A DNA stretch of 64,000 nt from Bradyrhizobium sp. SRL28 (GTDB lineage Bacteria > Pseudomonadota > Alphaproteobacteria > Rhizobiales > Xanthobacteraceae). The DNA is taken from positions 248,001 to 312,000 of the forward strand of contig NZ_JAHEAG010000004.1 of assembly GCF_018596315.1 (NCBI RefSeq). The letters run 5' to 3'. The translations under genes and the position numbers were made by a program. Under the pieces are notes generated by a model. It was not told the origin of the DNA and did not search any database. It saw only the letters and a program-made list of their open reading frames with translations. Below, in pieces: positions 1 through 11,139 of this stretch. Within the stretch, counting starts at the first letter, position 1. Every line of letters begins with the position of its first letter.

Positions 1-732
1 GTTGCGGGCGGCAAAGGTCTGCCGCAGCGGCAGCAGGTCGCTGAGCAGTTCGACCAGCGCGCCGGGATTGCGCGAGATGTGCCCACCGTCGGGCATGATC
101 TGCCGCTGCAATTCGTCGGAAAGCCGTCGCGTGGCGGAACGGATGTGACGCGCCTGATTGGCCAGGCACAGCGAGGCGTAGCAAAGCGCGATCAGCACCT
201 GCAGCCGCGGCACGCCGTCGGCGATGTCGAGCATCGCGTAGCGCAAATAGCGAATCTCGCGGGTCAGTCCGCGCAGATATTTGCGATAGAATTTTCCATC
301 GGTGTCGCCGAGCACCAGCGGCGCCTGCGACAGCAGCGAGATCACGCGCCGCGCCAGCACGTCGGGGCGGCGTTCGAGCGGTCGCTTGCGCGCCGGATTC
401 GAGATCCAGTCGTCGACCAGCGAGCGGGCATTGGCGCGGGTCAGCGCGGTGTCGGCGGCGCGCAGGTGCCGCAGCCAGCCGAAGCCGAGCAGGGCGACTT
501 CCCAATCTTCCGACGGCGGTTCGAGATCGAAGATCGAGCGGCCATGGCAGGTCACGATCTTGCCGGCGAACACGAAGCGGCCGGCATAGATCTCGGCGGC
601 GCGGGTGGCGTCGGCGGTGCGCAGATCATGCGGCGCGATGATCAGCCGGTCGGCGCGGCCGGGCCACAGCCGTGACACCGCCACCGTCGCGCCAGTCGCA
701 CGCGCGATCACGGTCCGCGCCGAGCGGCTCAT
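1..732 (-). CDS. Heparinase II/III family protein, N-terminal part (runs off window)
   Basis: Reading right to left from an ATG at 732, an open frame of 244 codons continues past the window start without a stop. The protein begins MSRSARTVIARATGATVAVS and contains FDLEPPSEDWEVALLGFGWL, followed by an Arg-rich alpha-helical region with RKYLRGLTREIRYLRYAM and PDGGHISRNPGALVELLSDL. This matches the helical N-terminal half of the heparinase II/III-like proteins that sit beside rsmB in bradyrhizobia. That family includes polysaccharide lyases, but the substrate of this branch is unknown, and the C-terminal lyase domain lies outside the window. The family call rests on recognising the sequence and its neighbour. 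Confidence 0.72.
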   Translation of the reverse strand, partial: MSRSARTVIARATGATVAVSRLWPGRADRLIIAPHDLRTADATRAAEIYAGRFVFAGKIVTCHGRSIFDLEPPSEDWEVALLGFGWLRHLRAADTALTRANARSLVDDWISNPARKRPLERRPDVLARRVISLLSQAPLVLGDTDGKFYRKYLRGLTREIRYLRYAMLDIADGVPRLQVLIALCYASLCLANQARHIRSATRRLSDELQRQIMPDGGHISRNPGALVELLSDLLPLRQTFAARN

Positions 733-892
733 GATAAGCGTCGAGATGCGTCTGCGTTGAGCGACCGACACGCCGTGCCTTGCTTAGGGAGGGAGGGGTA
801 TTGTGGCGAATCCTTTTAATCCGGAAACGCCGCCGTGACACCATCTTGAACAGGCGCGAATCACCCGAATGCCGGGCAATTCCAGTTTAAAA

Positions 893-2242
893 TCAGGATT
901 TAACCAGCCGTGCGGCGTAAAATCCATCCAGCCCGCCGAGCCGGGGGTCGGTATGGGGCAAATGGCAGGGCAGGGTCCGTAAGTCGCCGTTTGCGGTCAG
1001 GATTTCGCTGAGGCCCGCGACCTCGCCCGCCTCGATCGGGGCACGGCGCACGTCCGATTCGGTGGCCAGCAGGGATGCGACCGCCTGCTCGCCCTCTTCC
1101 GGCTCCAGCGAACAGGTGCAATAGACCAGCGTTCCACCTGGCTTGAGCAGCGCGACCGCCCGTTGCAGTAATCGCTTTTGCAAGGCCGTCAATGCGGCGA
1201 TATCGGCTTCCTGCCGCAGCCAGGCCACGTCGGGGTGACGCCTTATGGTGCCGGTGGAAGTGCAGGGGGCGTCTACCAGCACGCCGTCAAAGCCTCCATT
1301 GTCCTGACCGGGCCACTCGGCGGCATCGGTCACCACGTCATCGGCCTGAAGTGAAAGCCGCGCCAGATTGTCGCGCAGCCGCGCCATGCGCGCCGGCGAG
1401 CGGTCGATTGCGGTGACGTGCGCGCCGGCTTGCGCCAATTGCGCGGTCTTGCCGCCGGGCGCGGCGCAGAGGTCGACAATGGTCTTGCCGCCGACGTCGC
1501 CGAACAATCGTGCCGGCAGCGCGGCGGCGGCATCCTGCACCCACCACTGCCCCTCGGTGAAGCCGGGCAGCATGGTCACCGAACCCTGCAGCAAGGTGCG
1601 CACGGTGCCGGTCGGCAAGGTTTCACCGTGCAGGCGGCTCGCCCATTGCGCCGCGTCTGATTTCACGGTGATGTCGAGCGACGGTTCATAGCCGATGGCG
1701 AGCGCCACCTGCCGCGCCGTGGTCTCGCCATACGCGCCGATCCAGCGCGCCAGCAGCCACGGCGGAATGTCCAGGTTCTGCGCTTTGACTTCGTCGATCA
1801 GCGGCTGTCCCTCGCGGGCGCAGCGGCGCAGCACGGCGTTGACGAGGCCGGCATATTTCGCGGCGCGGCGGTCCGATTGCACCAGCCGCACCGAGAGATC
1901 GACGGCGGCGTGATCGGGTACATCCATCCAGAGTATCTGTGCAGCACCGATCAACAGCGCGCTCTGCGCGCGCGGCGCGTCCGTCGGGATGCCGCGATCG
2001 AGCAGGCGCGACAGCAGATGGCCGAGCGTGCCGAGCCGCCGCAGAATCGTCGCCACCAGCCGCCGCATCAGGGCGCGGTCGCGATCGGCCAGCGTCTTCA
2101 GTCCGGGATGGGCACCGGCGCCGTCGAGCTGATCGTCGAGGGTCCGATGCTTGTGCAGCACGCCGTCCAGAATATCAGCCGCGATCCGTCGCGCGGCGAG
2201 GCCGGGCACTTCTGAAGGTACTGCGAATCTGGAAGGTGGCAT
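893..2242 (-). CDS. rsmB: 16S rRNA (cytosine(967)-C(5))-methyltransferase RsmB
   Basis: RsmB (Sun/Fmu) methylates cytosine 967 of 16S rRNA using S-adenosylmethionine. The N-terminal NusB-like helical domain (about residues 10-150) is followed by the Rossmann methyltransferase domain. The SAM-binding motif DLCAAPGGKT lies near residue 254, the proline-cysteine motif DAPCTSTGT near 325, and the catalytic cysteine motif YCTCSLEPEEGE near 374. The length of 449 residues is usual for the family. The start at 2242 (MPPSRFAVPSEVPG) was chosen because the 23 codons further upstream look unlike the family. The gene is divergent from the SDHAF4-like gene, with about 160 bp between them. Confidence 0.93.
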   Translation of the reverse strand: MPPSRFAVPSEVPGLAARRIAADILDGVLHKHRTLDDQLDGAGAHPGLKTLADRDRALMRRLVATILRRLGTLGHLLSRLLDRGIPTDAPRAQSALLIGAAQILWMDVPDHAAVDLSVRLVQSDRRAAKYAGLVNAVLRRCAREGQPLIDEVKAQNLDIPPWLLARWIGAYGETTARQVALAIGYEPSLDITVKSDAAQWASRLHGETLPTGTVRTLLQGSVTMLPGFTEGQWWVQDAAAALPARLFGDVGGKTIVDLCAAPGGKTAQLAQAGAHVTAIDRSPARMARLRDNLARLSLQADDVVTDAAEWPGQDNGGFDGVLVDAPCTSTGTIRRHPDVAWLRQEADIAALTALQKRLLQRAVALLKPGGTLVYCTCSLEPEEGEQAVASLLATESDVRRAPIEAGEVAGLSEILTANGDLRTLPCHLPHTDPRLGGLDGFYAARLVKS

Positions 2243-2401
2243 GAAGCAGCAATGTCTCGGAAAGCGGAAAGGTTCTGGCCCATGCCATTGGAATGAAAGC
2301 CCGTTTGGCATGCGAATATGCCAAATGTAAGAATCGCCACAGACAATTTCGCGAATGTGATGTCATCTGTGCGCCTATCCCTGTGCTATGGGAGAATTGC
2401 G

Positions 2402-2611
2402 ATGACCGACATTTTTTCATCCCCCGCGCCCGTCGCGGAACGCAAGAAGCTGACGCCCGCCGCCGAGCGCGCGCTGGCCGAGGCGGAAGCCCGCCGCAAG
2501 GCCGCGGCGGCCAGCGCCCCGCCGCATCAGAAGGAGTTTCAGGGCCCGAAGGGTCTGGAACCGACCCGATATGGCGACTGGGAGCACAACGGGATCGCGT
2601 CGGACTTTTGA
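2402..2611 (+). CDS. DUF1674 / SDHAF4-like small protein
   Basis: This 69-residue protein starts MTDIFSSPAPVAERKKLTP. It has an Ala/Lys/Glu-rich charged helix in the middle and ends with the conserved motif GLEPTRYGDWEHNGIASDF. The C-terminal PTRYGDWE...DF block is the signature of DUF1674. Its eukaryotic member SDHAF4 binds flavinylated SdhA and helps assemble succinate dehydrogenase, so a similar role is inferred here, although no sdh genes are nearby. A start 84 bp upstream is possible, but that extension is not typical. It is divergent from rsmB and followed by the nuclease gene after a 61-bp gap. Confidence 0.85.
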   Translation: MTDIFSSPAPVAERKKLTPAAERALAEAEARRKAAAASAPPHQKEFQGPKGLEPTRYGDWEHNGIASDF

Positions 2612-2672
2612 GGCCCCAAGGAGTGCAATGGGCTCTTGCCGGATGCCCCGACTCAGCCCTTAGTCCGGGAAT

Positions 2673-3272
2673 ATGCCCCCATACGAGAGAATGAATGCAT
2701 ATCGGCCCCCGCGCCGGGGTCCTTGGCGCCGCTGGTTTTCGGCGGCCCTTCCGTGGGTATTCGTCCTCGGCGTGGCAGCGGGGACGATGCTGCCGGTGCG
2801 GGACTGGGTGCGCTGGCCCTGGTCGCATTCCCCGGACAGTCAGGCGGCGCGCGATGCCGAGACCATCTGGAAGCGGGCCGGAAGTGCGGACACGCGTCAC
2901 GCGGTCGACGTCATCCGCACGATTGATGGCGATACGTTCGAGGCGCGGGTTCACCTGGAGCCGGGCCTCGATCTCAACATGCGGGTGCGTCTGCGCGGCA
3001 TCGACGCGCCAGAATTAAAGGCGTCGTGTCCGCAGGAGCTGCAGATGGCCGAGGCCGCGACGGGCGCGTTGCGCGGATTGCTCGGCGAAGGTGACGTCAG
3101 GATCTTCAACATCGGGCCGGACAAATATAGCGGCCGCGTCGTCGCTGATGTCGAGACGCGGCGCACCGGAAATGTTTCGACGGCGATGGTCACCGTAGGT
3201 CATGCACGTCGCTATGGCGGCGGTCATCGCAACGGATGGTGTGCGAACGCAAGCCAAACGTTGCCCAAATGA
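2673..3272 (+). CDS. Thermonuclease (SNase-like) family protein, membrane-anchored
   Basis: This is a 199-residue protein with a basic N-terminus, a hydrophobic segment at about residues 22-42 (probable signal anchor) and a staphylococcal-nuclease-like OB-fold domain from about residue 75. Recognisable pieces are TIDGDTFEARV, RVRLRGIDAPELKASCPQE and DKYSGRVVADV, which correspond to the calcium-binding Asp, the Arg-Gly-Ile-Asp-Ala-Pro-Glu active-site block and the conserved Gly-Arg segment. The predicted role is a calcium-dependent nuclease on the outer face of the inner membrane. Its biological role in rhizobia is not established. The gene ends just before a palindromic terminator that it shares with the convergent L,D-transpeptidase gene. 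Confidence 0.86.
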   Translation: MPPYERMNAYRPPRRGPWRRWFSAALPWVFVLGVAAGTMLPVRDWVRWPWSHSPDSQAARDAETIWKRAGSADTRHAVDVIRTIDGDTFEARVHLEPGLDLNMRVRLRGIDAPELKASCPQELQMAEAATGALRGLLGEGDVRIFNIGPDKYSGRVVADVETRRTGNVSTAMVTVGHARRYGGGHRNGWCANASQTLPK

Positions 3273-3275
3273 AAA

Positions 3276-3295
3276 AGCCGCGCGATCGCGCGGCT
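3276..3295 (-). terminator. Rho-independent terminator of the L,D-transpeptidase gene
   Basis: The 20-bp perfect palindrome AGCCGCGCGATCGCGCGGCT lies between two convergent genes. On the minus strand it is followed directly by five T residues, so it fits an intrinsic terminator for the L,D-transpeptidase transcript. On the plus strand there is no T tract. Confidence 0.85.
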
Positions 3296-3318
3296 CTACA
3301 TTCAATCTGATCCGTGGA

Positions 3319-3831
3319 TCAGCGCATGACAGTAACGGTCGTTCCGACCGGTACGCGTTGATAGAGATCGGAGATGTCGTCGTTGAGCATGCGGATGCAA
3401 CCGTAGGATACGAAGCCGCCGACCGAGCCCGGCACGTTGGTGCCGTGGATGGCGTATTCACCGCCGGCCAGCGTCATCGCGGCGACGCCCATCGGATTGC
3501 GCGGCGAGCCGCCGGGAATGACGTCGGGCATGCCGGGCTTGTCGCGCCTGACTTCGTACGGCGGCGACCACGCCGGATTGCGGTACTTGCCGTCGATCTT
3601 TGTGGTGCCTGCCCACTGCTTGCCGGCCTTGCCGACGCCGACCGGGTAGCGCATGGCACGGCCGAAATCGAGAATGAGATAGAGCCGTCGCTCATGGGTC
3701 TTCACCACGATCGTGCCCGGCGCGTAGTCGCCGCTGATATCGACTATTTCCGGCCGCGCCTGCGCCGCCGGTGACATAACGATGCCCACACCAATGGTGG
3801 CGGCCAACGCCACCGCAATTCTCTTCAACAT
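3319..3831 (-). CDS. L,D-transpeptidase (YkuD/ErfK family)
   Basis: This is a 170-residue secreted protein with a signal peptide (MLKRIAVALAATIGVGIVMS, cleavage probably after AAQA). The YkuD domain covers about residues 35-165, with the catalytic block HGTN near residue 128 and SYGCIRM near residue 143, where Cys is the nucleophile. Enzymes of this family make 3-3 peptidoglycan cross-links or attach proteins to peptidoglycan in the periplasm. The start at 3831 gives the signal peptide. The same frame stays open a further 270 bp upstream, but that part does not look coded. A strong terminator follows the stop codon. Confidence 0.92.
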   Translation of the reverse strand: MLKRIAVALAATIGVGIVMSPAAQARPEIVDISGDYAPGTIVVKTHERRLYLILDFGRAMRYPVGVGKAGKQWAGTTKIDGKYRNPAWSPPYEVRRDKPGMPDVIPGGSPRNPMGVAAMTLAGGEYAIHGTNVPGSVGGFVSYGCIRMLNDDISDLYQRVPVGTTVTVMR

Positions 3832-4042
3832 GCCCAGCTCCCAATCGCCCGCCCCTTTCGGGGCCCTCAAATATCCTTTCAGGCCTTGGCGGCCCGCTGT
3901 CTCGTCCACGCTTTTTTTTAGTTTAGTCGCGCGAACTGACCGGCTGGTTTCAACGCCGGCCTTCGAGACTGTTTCGCTGGGCGGAACAAAGAAAATGTTC
4001 GAAATAAAGTAAATGACCTGAAAACAACACTGGGCAGCGAAA

Positions 4043-4060
4043 AGCCCGCCGGAGCGGGCT
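4043..4060 (-). terminator. Rho-independent terminator after acs
   Basis: A 7-bp GC stem (AGCCCGC/GCGGGCT) with a four-base loop is followed on the minus strand by TTTT. It lies about 95 bp beyond the acs stop codon and about 210 bp upstream of the L,D-transpeptidase start, as expected for a terminator separating the two minus-strand genes. Confidence 0.75.
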
Positions 4061-4155
4061 CGCCACTGACAAGCGCGTGAGCGCGACGGCATTGCCGCCA
4101 AATTCGGCAGTTGCCTCGTCCCGGGGTCCCGGGACGACAGGCTGCTCCGGCGGCC

Positions 4156-6108
<1,953 letters not shown>

Positions 6109-6492
6109 CTTAACCCTCCCACTCATTGCGGCGCCGCACTCTGTGATGGCCGCAAGCCGTCCTGATTGTTGGAACGATTATGCGTCGCGGGACGATGCCC
6201 GGACAAGGCGCAAACGTCTGCGACCTTGGTCGGTCAGCCGGTTCCCGGCCTTGTCGCCGATCAAACCGCCGTCATTTTTCGGATCTTTTTCACGATACGG
6301 CCGAGGCAAAAATCAACGTTATCGCCGAATGGCTCCCATGACAGGTATTTTATTACCGGCAATGACGGAATCGGGACTCGCAAAGCCGGCCGTTACCCCC
6401 TAAATGGCCTCCCCGGGGCCGGACGGCTCTCAGGAACCAAGCTATAACAACAGGCATTGCCGGCAGACAGGTGGAGCAAGGCGATAACGGTC
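6109..6492. other. Intergenic region between acs and topoisomerase IB
   Basis: This 384-bp divergent intergenic stretch should hold both promoters. It contains T-rich patches (around 6275-6292 and 6345-6355) but no open frame with coding character, no tRNA and no recognisable family repeat. I see no operator that I can name. Confidence 0.5.
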
Positions 6493-7650
6493 ATGATGGA
6501 TCAGCAGAGTTTCGAGGCTACGCGGCCCGTTTCCGCCGATCCCGCCGTTGCATTGGCTGAAGCGCTCGGGCAACTGCCCAAGCCGGCGCTGAAAGCGCCC
6601 GGGGCTAAGCCACACATCGTCGCCAAGACCTCTGTCGAAGACCTGGCCCAGGAACTCGGCCTCAAGCTCGGCGACCAGAACGGGCTGACCATCCGCCGCG
6701 TCAAGCGCGGCAAGGGCTATTCATTCCATCGCGCCAACGGCACCCAGATCCGTCATGCCGGCACCATCCGCCGCCTGCATTCGATGGCGGTGCCGCCGGC
6801 CTATCGTGACGTGCGCTATTCGGCCGATCCAAGTTCGCATCTGCAGGCCGTCGGCATCGATGCGGCGGGCAGGCTGCAGTACCGCTATCACGCCGATTGG
6901 GAAAAGGTCCGCGAGCAGCGCAAGGCGCATCGCCTGGCGCGGCTGGTGGGCGCCCTACCGAAGATCCGCCGCAAGGTCTCGGCGTACCTGTCCGGCGACG
7001 AGCCGACGCGCGAATTCGCGCTCTCGGCCGTGATCGAGCTGATCGCCCGCACCGCGATCCGGCCGGGCAATGAATCCTATGCCCGCCTCAATGGCACCCG
7101 CGGCGCCACCACGATGTTGAAGTCCAACGTCACGCTGGAAGACGATTGCTTCGTCCTGACCTTCAAGGCCAAGGGCGGCAAGGCCGTGCGCAAGGAATGC
7201 GATGCCGCCAAACTGGTGCGCGCTATTGGCATCCTGGGCACCGTGCCGGGCAAGCGCATGTTCCAGTATCGCGACAATTCTGGCACCGTTCGCACGGTCT
7301 CGACCACCACCGTGAACGCGTTCCTGCGTGAGATCGCCGGCATCAAGATTTCGCTGAAGGATTTCCGCACCCTGATGGCGTCGGCCGTGGTGCTGGAATC
7401 GCTTTCGCGGATTACGCCGGCCGCAAGCGAGCGCGGCCGCAAGAAGCAGGTGCTGGATGCGGTGCGCGCGGCAGCGGATGAGCTATCCAATACGCCCGCG
7501 ATCTGCCGCAAGAGCTATGTCCACGACACCATCGTCACCGCGTTCGAGGACGGCATCCTCGAGCGTTTTGCTGCGACGATGAAGGGCTACCGCACGCAAG
7601 CGAAGCGCGAAGCGCTGCTAGCGCAGGTGGTGACGGCAGCGGCGGCTTAA
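6493..7650 (+). CDS. DNA topoisomerase IB (poxvirus/eukaryotic type)
   Basis: This 385-residue type IB topoisomerase relaxes supercoils through a 3'-phosphotyrosyl intermediate. Family landmarks are GYSFHRANGTQIRHAGTIRR and LHSMAVPPAYRDVRYS near the N-terminus, TAIRPGNESYARLNGTRGAT in the catalytic domain (the RPGNE arginine), the KAKGGK lysine block, and the catalytic tyrosine in CRKSYVHD (Tyr342). The ATG at 6493 follows a GGAGCAAGG purine stretch. A TTG 36 bp upstream is possible but less likely. Bacterial IB enzymes of this kind are accessory to the essential type IA and II enzymes. The gene is convergent with the EVE gene across a palindromic repeat. Confidence 0.92.
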   Translation: MMDQQSFEATRPVSADPAVALAEALGQLPKPALKAPGAKPHIVAKTSVEDLAQELGLKLGDQNGLTIRRVKRGKGYSFHRANGTQIRHAGTIRRLHSMAVPPAYRDVRYSADPSSHLQAVGIDAAGRLQYRYHADWEKVREQRKAHRLARLVGALPKIRRKVSAYLSGDEPTREFALSAVIELIARTAIRPGNESYARLNGTRGATTMLKSNVTLEDDCFVLTFKAKGGKAVRKECDAAKLVRAIGILGTVPGKRMFQYRDNSGTVRTVSTTTVNAFLREIAGIKISLKDFRTLMASAVVLESLSRITPAASERGRKKQVLDAVRAAADELSNTPAICRKSYVHDTIVTAFEDGILERFAATMKGYRTQAKREALLAQVVTAAAA

Positions 7651-7660
7651 CGCCGAAGCC

Positions 7661-7746
7661 GTAGGGTGGGCAAAGCGCAGCGTGCCCACCATTCAGGATA
7701 CCGCGAGTAGATAGATGGTGGGCACGCTTCGCTTTGCCCACCCTAC
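7661..7746. repeat. Dispersed inverted repeat, family A (copy 1)
   Basis: The arms GTAGGGTGGGCAAAGCG and its near-complement at 7730-7746 bracket an inner pair GTGCCCACCAT/ATGGTGGGCAC, giving a long stem-loop. A second copy lies at 56416-56490. The element sits between convergent genes and may also work as a bidirectional terminator or mRNA-stabilising structure. Confidence 0.85.
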
Positions 7747-7758
7747 ACAATGACGTAG

Positions 7759-8172
7759 CTACATCCCGCCCATCTTGCAGACCATCTTCCACTCTTCCGC
7801 CGTCACCGGCTGAACCGACAGCCGCGAATATTTCACCAGCGCCATGTCGGCGAGTTTCTTGTCGGCTTTGATCGCGGCCATCGTCACCGGTGTCTTCAAC
7901 GGCTTGTCCGCCTTGATGTCGACGCAGACGAATTTGCCGGTCTTGTCGGAGGGATCCGGATAGGCTTCCTTGATGATCTCGGCGATGCCGACGATCTCCT
8001 TGCCCTCGTTGGAATGATAGAAGAAGGCCTTGTCGCCCTTTTTCATGGCCACGAGGTTTTGGCGCGCGGTGAAATTTCGCACGCCGGTCCAGGCTTCGCC
8101 CTTTGCGCCCTTTGCGACCTGCTGGTCCCACGACCAGACCGAGGGTTCGGATTTCACCAGCCAGTACGCCAT
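7759..8172 (-). CDS. EVE domain-containing protein
   Basis: This is a 137-residue single-domain EVE protein, starting MAYWLVKSEPSVWSWDQQ. The block WLVKSEP, the segment WTGVRNFTARQNL, and KGDKAFFYHSNEGKEIVGIAEI are hallmarks. EVE domains share the PUA-like fold and are thought to bind modified nucleic-acid bases. The substrate in proteobacterial single-domain members is unknown. The start at 8172 is favoured because GGAGG lies seven bases upstream, inside the gpsA end. An ATG two codons earlier would overlap the gpsA stop as ATGA. The gene is thus translationally coupled to gpsA at the end of the tsaD-gpsA-EVE operon. Confidence 0.9.
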   Translation of the reverse strand: MAYWLVKSEPSVWSWDQQVAKGAKGEAWTGVRNFTARQNLVAMKKGDKAFFYHSNEGKEIVGIAEIIKEAYPDPSDKTGKFVCVDIKADKPLKTPVTMAAIKADKKLADMALVKYSRLSVQPVTAEEWKMVCKMGGM

Positions 8173-8174
8173 CG

Positions 8175-9155
8175 TCATTCCTCCGCCTTGAACGGCCGCG
8201 TCAGCAGGCCTTCGATCGCCGCGTCGATCGTCACCTTGCCGCCCAGGATCGCCGCGACCGCAGTTGATACCGGCATATCGACATTCTGCGAAGCGGCCAG
8301 TTCGATCAGGACCGGCGCGGTGAATTCGCCTTCGGCGAGCTTGTCGCGGTTCGGCGCTTCGCCGCGGCCGAGCGCGATGCCGAAAGCAAAGTTGCGCGAT
8401 TGCAGGCTTGAGCAGCTCAGGACCAGGTCGCCGAGGCCGGAAAGACCCACCAGGGTTTCGCTGCGCGCGCCGCAGGCGCGACCCAGCCGGGCGAGTTCGC
8501 TGAAGCCGCGCGTCGTGAGCGCCGCCAGCGCCGAGGCGCCGAGTTGCCGGCCGACGACGATTCCGGCGGCGATCGCCAGCACGTTCTTGGCCGCGCCGCC
8601 GATCTCGACGCCGCGAACGTCCGTGGTGTGATAGGGCCGGAAGGTTGACGAGCCCAGCGCCTGCACCAGGTCGCTCGCCAGCCGCTCATCCCTCGCGGCT
8701 AGCGTCACGGCGGTTGGAAGGCCTCGCGCCACGTCGTCGGCGAAATTCGGCCCCGACAGGATCGCAGGGATTGCATCCGGTATGGTCTCGGCGATGATTT
8801 CGGTCATGAACCGATGGGTGCCGCGCTCGATGCCCTTGGCACAGGCGACGACCGGTGTCGCAGGCTCAAGATGCGGCGCAAGCGTCGTCGCGGCTTCGCG
8901 CAGATTTTGCGCGGGCGTCGCAAGCAGGATGATGTCTGCGCGCGCTGCTGCAGCGACCTCGGCCGTGATGCCGATACCGCTGTCGAGGCTCACGCCGGGC
9001 AGCTTTGGATTCTTTCGCGTCGCCATCATCTGCGCGGCGCTTTCAGCGTTTCGCGCATACAGCGTGACTTCGCGGCCGGCGCGCAATGCGGCGCATGCGA
9101 GCGCGGTGCCGTATGCGCCTCCGCCGATCACCGTGACCGAATTAAAGGACGCCAT
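8175..9155 (-). CDS. gpsA: NAD(P)-dependent glycerol-3-phosphate dehydrogenase
   Basis: GpsA reduces dihydroxyacetone phosphate to sn-glycerol-3-phosphate for phospholipid synthesis in the cytoplasm. The 326-residue protein opens with the Rossmann motif [14 protein letters not shown] and contains [33 protein letters not shown], the catalytic-lysine block [18 protein letters not shown], and [15 protein letters not shown]. All are conserved in the family and the length is normal. The start at 9155 lies one base beyond the tsaD stop codon, so the two genes are almost certainly cotranscribed. Longer upstream starts would overlap tsaD. Confidence 0.96.
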   Translation of the reverse strand: MASFNSVTVIGGGAYGTALACAALRAGREVTLYARNAESAAQMMATRKNPKLPGVSLDSGIGITAEVAAAARADIILLATPAQNLREAATTLAPHLEPATPVVACAKGIERGTHRFMTEIIAETIPDAIPAILSGPNFADDVARGLPTAVTLAARDERLASDLVQALGSSTFRPYHTTDVRGVEIGGAAKNVLAIAAGIVVGRQLGASALAALTTRGFSELARLGRACGARSETLVGLSGLGDLVLSCSSLQSRNFAFGIALGRGEAPNRDKLAEGEFTAPVLIELAASQNVDMPVSTAVAAILGGKVTIDAAIEGLLTRPFKAEE

Positions 9156-9156
9156 G

Positions 9157-10248
9157 TCAGAATCCCGCGCGCGTGTTGGTGTAGCCGGCCGGCGCGGTCG
9201 CGTTGGCGTCGAGCAGCCAGCGCGCGCGGGGCGGCGCATCCATCGTATCGGTCAGTCCGAGCGCCATCCGTTCCGCGCCGGCCCAGGCGATCATGGCGCC
9301 ATTGTCGGTGCACAGGGCGGGCGGGGGAATGATCAACGTGGTCTGCGCTTTCGCGGCGACGTCCTGCAATGCGCCGCGGATGGCGTGATTGGCGGCGACG
9401 CCGCCGGCGGCGACCAGCGCGCGCGGCGGGCCGAACTGCTCGTGAAACAATCGCAAGCCGACGCTCAATCGATCGGCGGTCGATTCCAGCACCGCGGCCT
9501 GAAAACTGGCGCAGAGGTCGCTGACGTCTTGCGGTTCCAGCGGCATCAGGCGGCTGGCCTCATTGCGGACCGCCGTCTTCAATCCCGACAGCGAGAAATT
9601 GGCATCCGGCCGCCCGAGCATCGGGCGCGGAAACGCGAACCGCTTCGCATCGCCGCTCGCCGCTGATCGTTCGACCTCCGGCCCGCCGGGGTAAGGCAGC
9701 GACAGCATTTTTGCGACCTTGTCAAAAGCTTCGCCCATCGCGTCGTCGACCGTGGTGCCGAGCCTTACATATTTGCCGATACCGACCACGGCCACGATCT
9801 GGGTGTGTCCGCCGGAGGCAAGGAACAGGCAATAGGGAAAAGCGAGCGCGCAGGTGAGCCGCGGCGTCAGCGCGTGGGCTTCGAGATGATTGACCGCAAT
9901 CAGCGGCGTATCGTGCACCATGGCAATCGCCTTTGCCGTGGTGAGGCCGACGATCACGCCGCCGATCAGGCCGGGTCCGGCGGCGGCGGCCACCGCCGAC
10001 AATTGCGCAAAGCCGACATTTGCGTCCTTCATCGCTTGTCCGACGATGCCATCGAGCAGGTCGACATGGGCGCGCGCTGCGATCTCCGGAACCACGCCGC
10101 CGAAACGGGCGTGCTCGTCGGTTTGCGAGCGTACGATGTTGGACAGAATCTTCCCGCTGCCGTCGCGCTGGCGTTCCACCACGGCGGCTGCGGTTTCATC
10201 GCAGGTGGTTTCGATACCCAGCACCAGCATCGGCTTGTCGTTGTCCAA
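9157..10248 (-). CDS. tsaD: tRNA N6-adenosine threonylcarbamoyltransferase TsaD
   Basis: TsaD, with TsaB, TsaC and TsaE, makes threonylcarbamoyl-adenosine at position 37 of ANN-decoding tRNAs. The 363-residue protein has the ASKHA-fold N-terminus [15 protein letters not shown], the metal-binding motif NHLEAHAL (HxExH, near residue 118), the block [15 protein letters not shown], and the C-terminal [12 protein letters not shown]. The TTG at 10248 is taken as start because AAGGGA precedes it by five bases, whereas the ATG at 10230 lacks a ribosome-binding site. It heads a tsaD-gpsA-EVE operon and is divergent from hemD. Confidence 0.96.
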   Translation of the reverse strand: MDNDKPMLVLGIETTCDETAAAVVERQRDGSGKILSNIVRSQTDEHARFGGVVPEIAARAHVDLLDGIVGQAMKDANVGFAQLSAVAAAAGPGLIGGVIVGLTTAKAIAMVHDTPLIAVNHLEAHALTPRLTCALAFPYCLFLASGGHTQIVAVVGIGKYVRLGTTVDDAMGEAFDKVAKMLSLPYPGGPEVERSAASGDAKRFAFPRPMLGRPDANFSLSGLKTAVRNEASRLMPLEPQDVSDLCASFQAAVLESTADRLSVGLRLFHEQFGPPRALVAAGGVAANHAIRGALQDVAAKAQTTLIIPPPALCTDNGAMIAWAGAERMALGLTDTMDAPPRARWLLDANATAPAGYTNTRAGF

Positions 10249-10367
10249 TTTGATCCCTTATTTGAACCCTTGCGCTATCGCAACGCTTCCGTAACCGGGT
10301 AGCATTACGAGGTGACGGCGTGCAATCGCGCAGGTGTGCCGAAATCGTGTTGGCGGAGATCTGAAAT

Positions 10368-11114
10368 ATGGCCGTTCTCGTCACGCGACCAAGCCCGGAT
10401 GATGAGATGACAGCCAAGGCCCTCCGCGCGCGGGGGTTCGATGTCCTGCGCGCGCCGATGCTGCGGTTCGAGCCGGTGCCGTTCCAGGACGATGCGGATG
10501 CAAATTACGGCGCCGTCATCGTCACCAGCGCCAATGCACTGCGCGCCATCGCGCCCCATCTGGCCGATAGCCGGCTGCAGAAACTCCCCCTGTTTGCGGT
10601 CGGCGAAAGCACGGCGGCGGCGGCGCGCGACGCCGGGTTTGGTGAGGTGATCGCGTCAAAGGGCGACGCCGGCGCGTTGCGCGATCTGGTGCTGGCGCGT
10701 GCGAAGTCGAAGCAACTGAAGAAGACAAGCCCGATCCTGTACCTTGCAGGCGCCGATCTCGCGCGCGACCTCGCCGGCGAACTCGGCGAGAACGGCTTTA
10801 CGGTCGTGACGCAGACCACCTACCGGATGGTGCCCGCGCCCAGCCTGCCGCGGGACATATGTGACGCTTTCGTGGCGCATGAGGTCGAGGCCGTGCTGCA
10901 TTACTCACGGCGCAGCGCACGGGCATTTTTGGAGGCGGCGCGCTCCGGGGGCGTCGAAATCTCGGCACTGGCGCTGCCGCAATGCTGCATTTCGCCGGCG
11001 GTCGCCGCGGTCTTGCGGGATGTTGGCGCGACCCAGGTCACCGCGGCCGCTTCGCCGGACGAAAATGCCCTGTTCGAGACGCTGGGGCGGGCGTTGCAAC
11101 CCCGGTCCGGCTAA
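10368..11114 (+). CDS. hemD: Uroporphyrinogen-III synthase
   Basis: HemD closes and inverts ring D of hydroxymethylbilane to give uroporphyrinogen III in heme and B12 synthesis. The 248-residue protein begins MAVLVTRPSPDDEMTAKALR and has the typical two-lobed layout with weak family motifs: VTSANALRAI near residue 53, GESTAAAARDAGF near 78, LYLAGADLARDL near 124, and HYSRRSARAFLEAA near 180. HemD sequences are poorly conserved, so the call leans also on the following HemX/mitofilin-like and HemY genes, as in the hemCDXY order. Unusually, hemC is not upstream: only 119 bp separates this start from the divergent tsaD. Confidence 0.88.
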   Translation: MAVLVTRPSPDDEMTAKALRARGFDVLRAPMLRFEPVPFQDDADANYGAVIVTSANALRAIAPHLADSRLQKLPLFAVGESTAAAARDAGFGEVIASKGDAGALRDLVLARAKSKQLKKTSPILYLAGADLARDLAGELGENGFTVVTQTTYRMVPAPSLPRDICDAFVAHEVEAVLHYSRRSARAFLEAARSGGVEISALALPQCCISPAVAAVLRDVGATQVTAAASPDENALFETLGRALQPRSG

Positions 11115-11139
11115 TCGTTCGTGCCCTAATCTTTAAGTC

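Noticed and set aside
10290..10364. Possible hemC remnant before hemD
   Set aside because: The short frame ending in TGA at 10364 does not resemble the HemC C-terminus that I know, so I do not call it a pseudogene.
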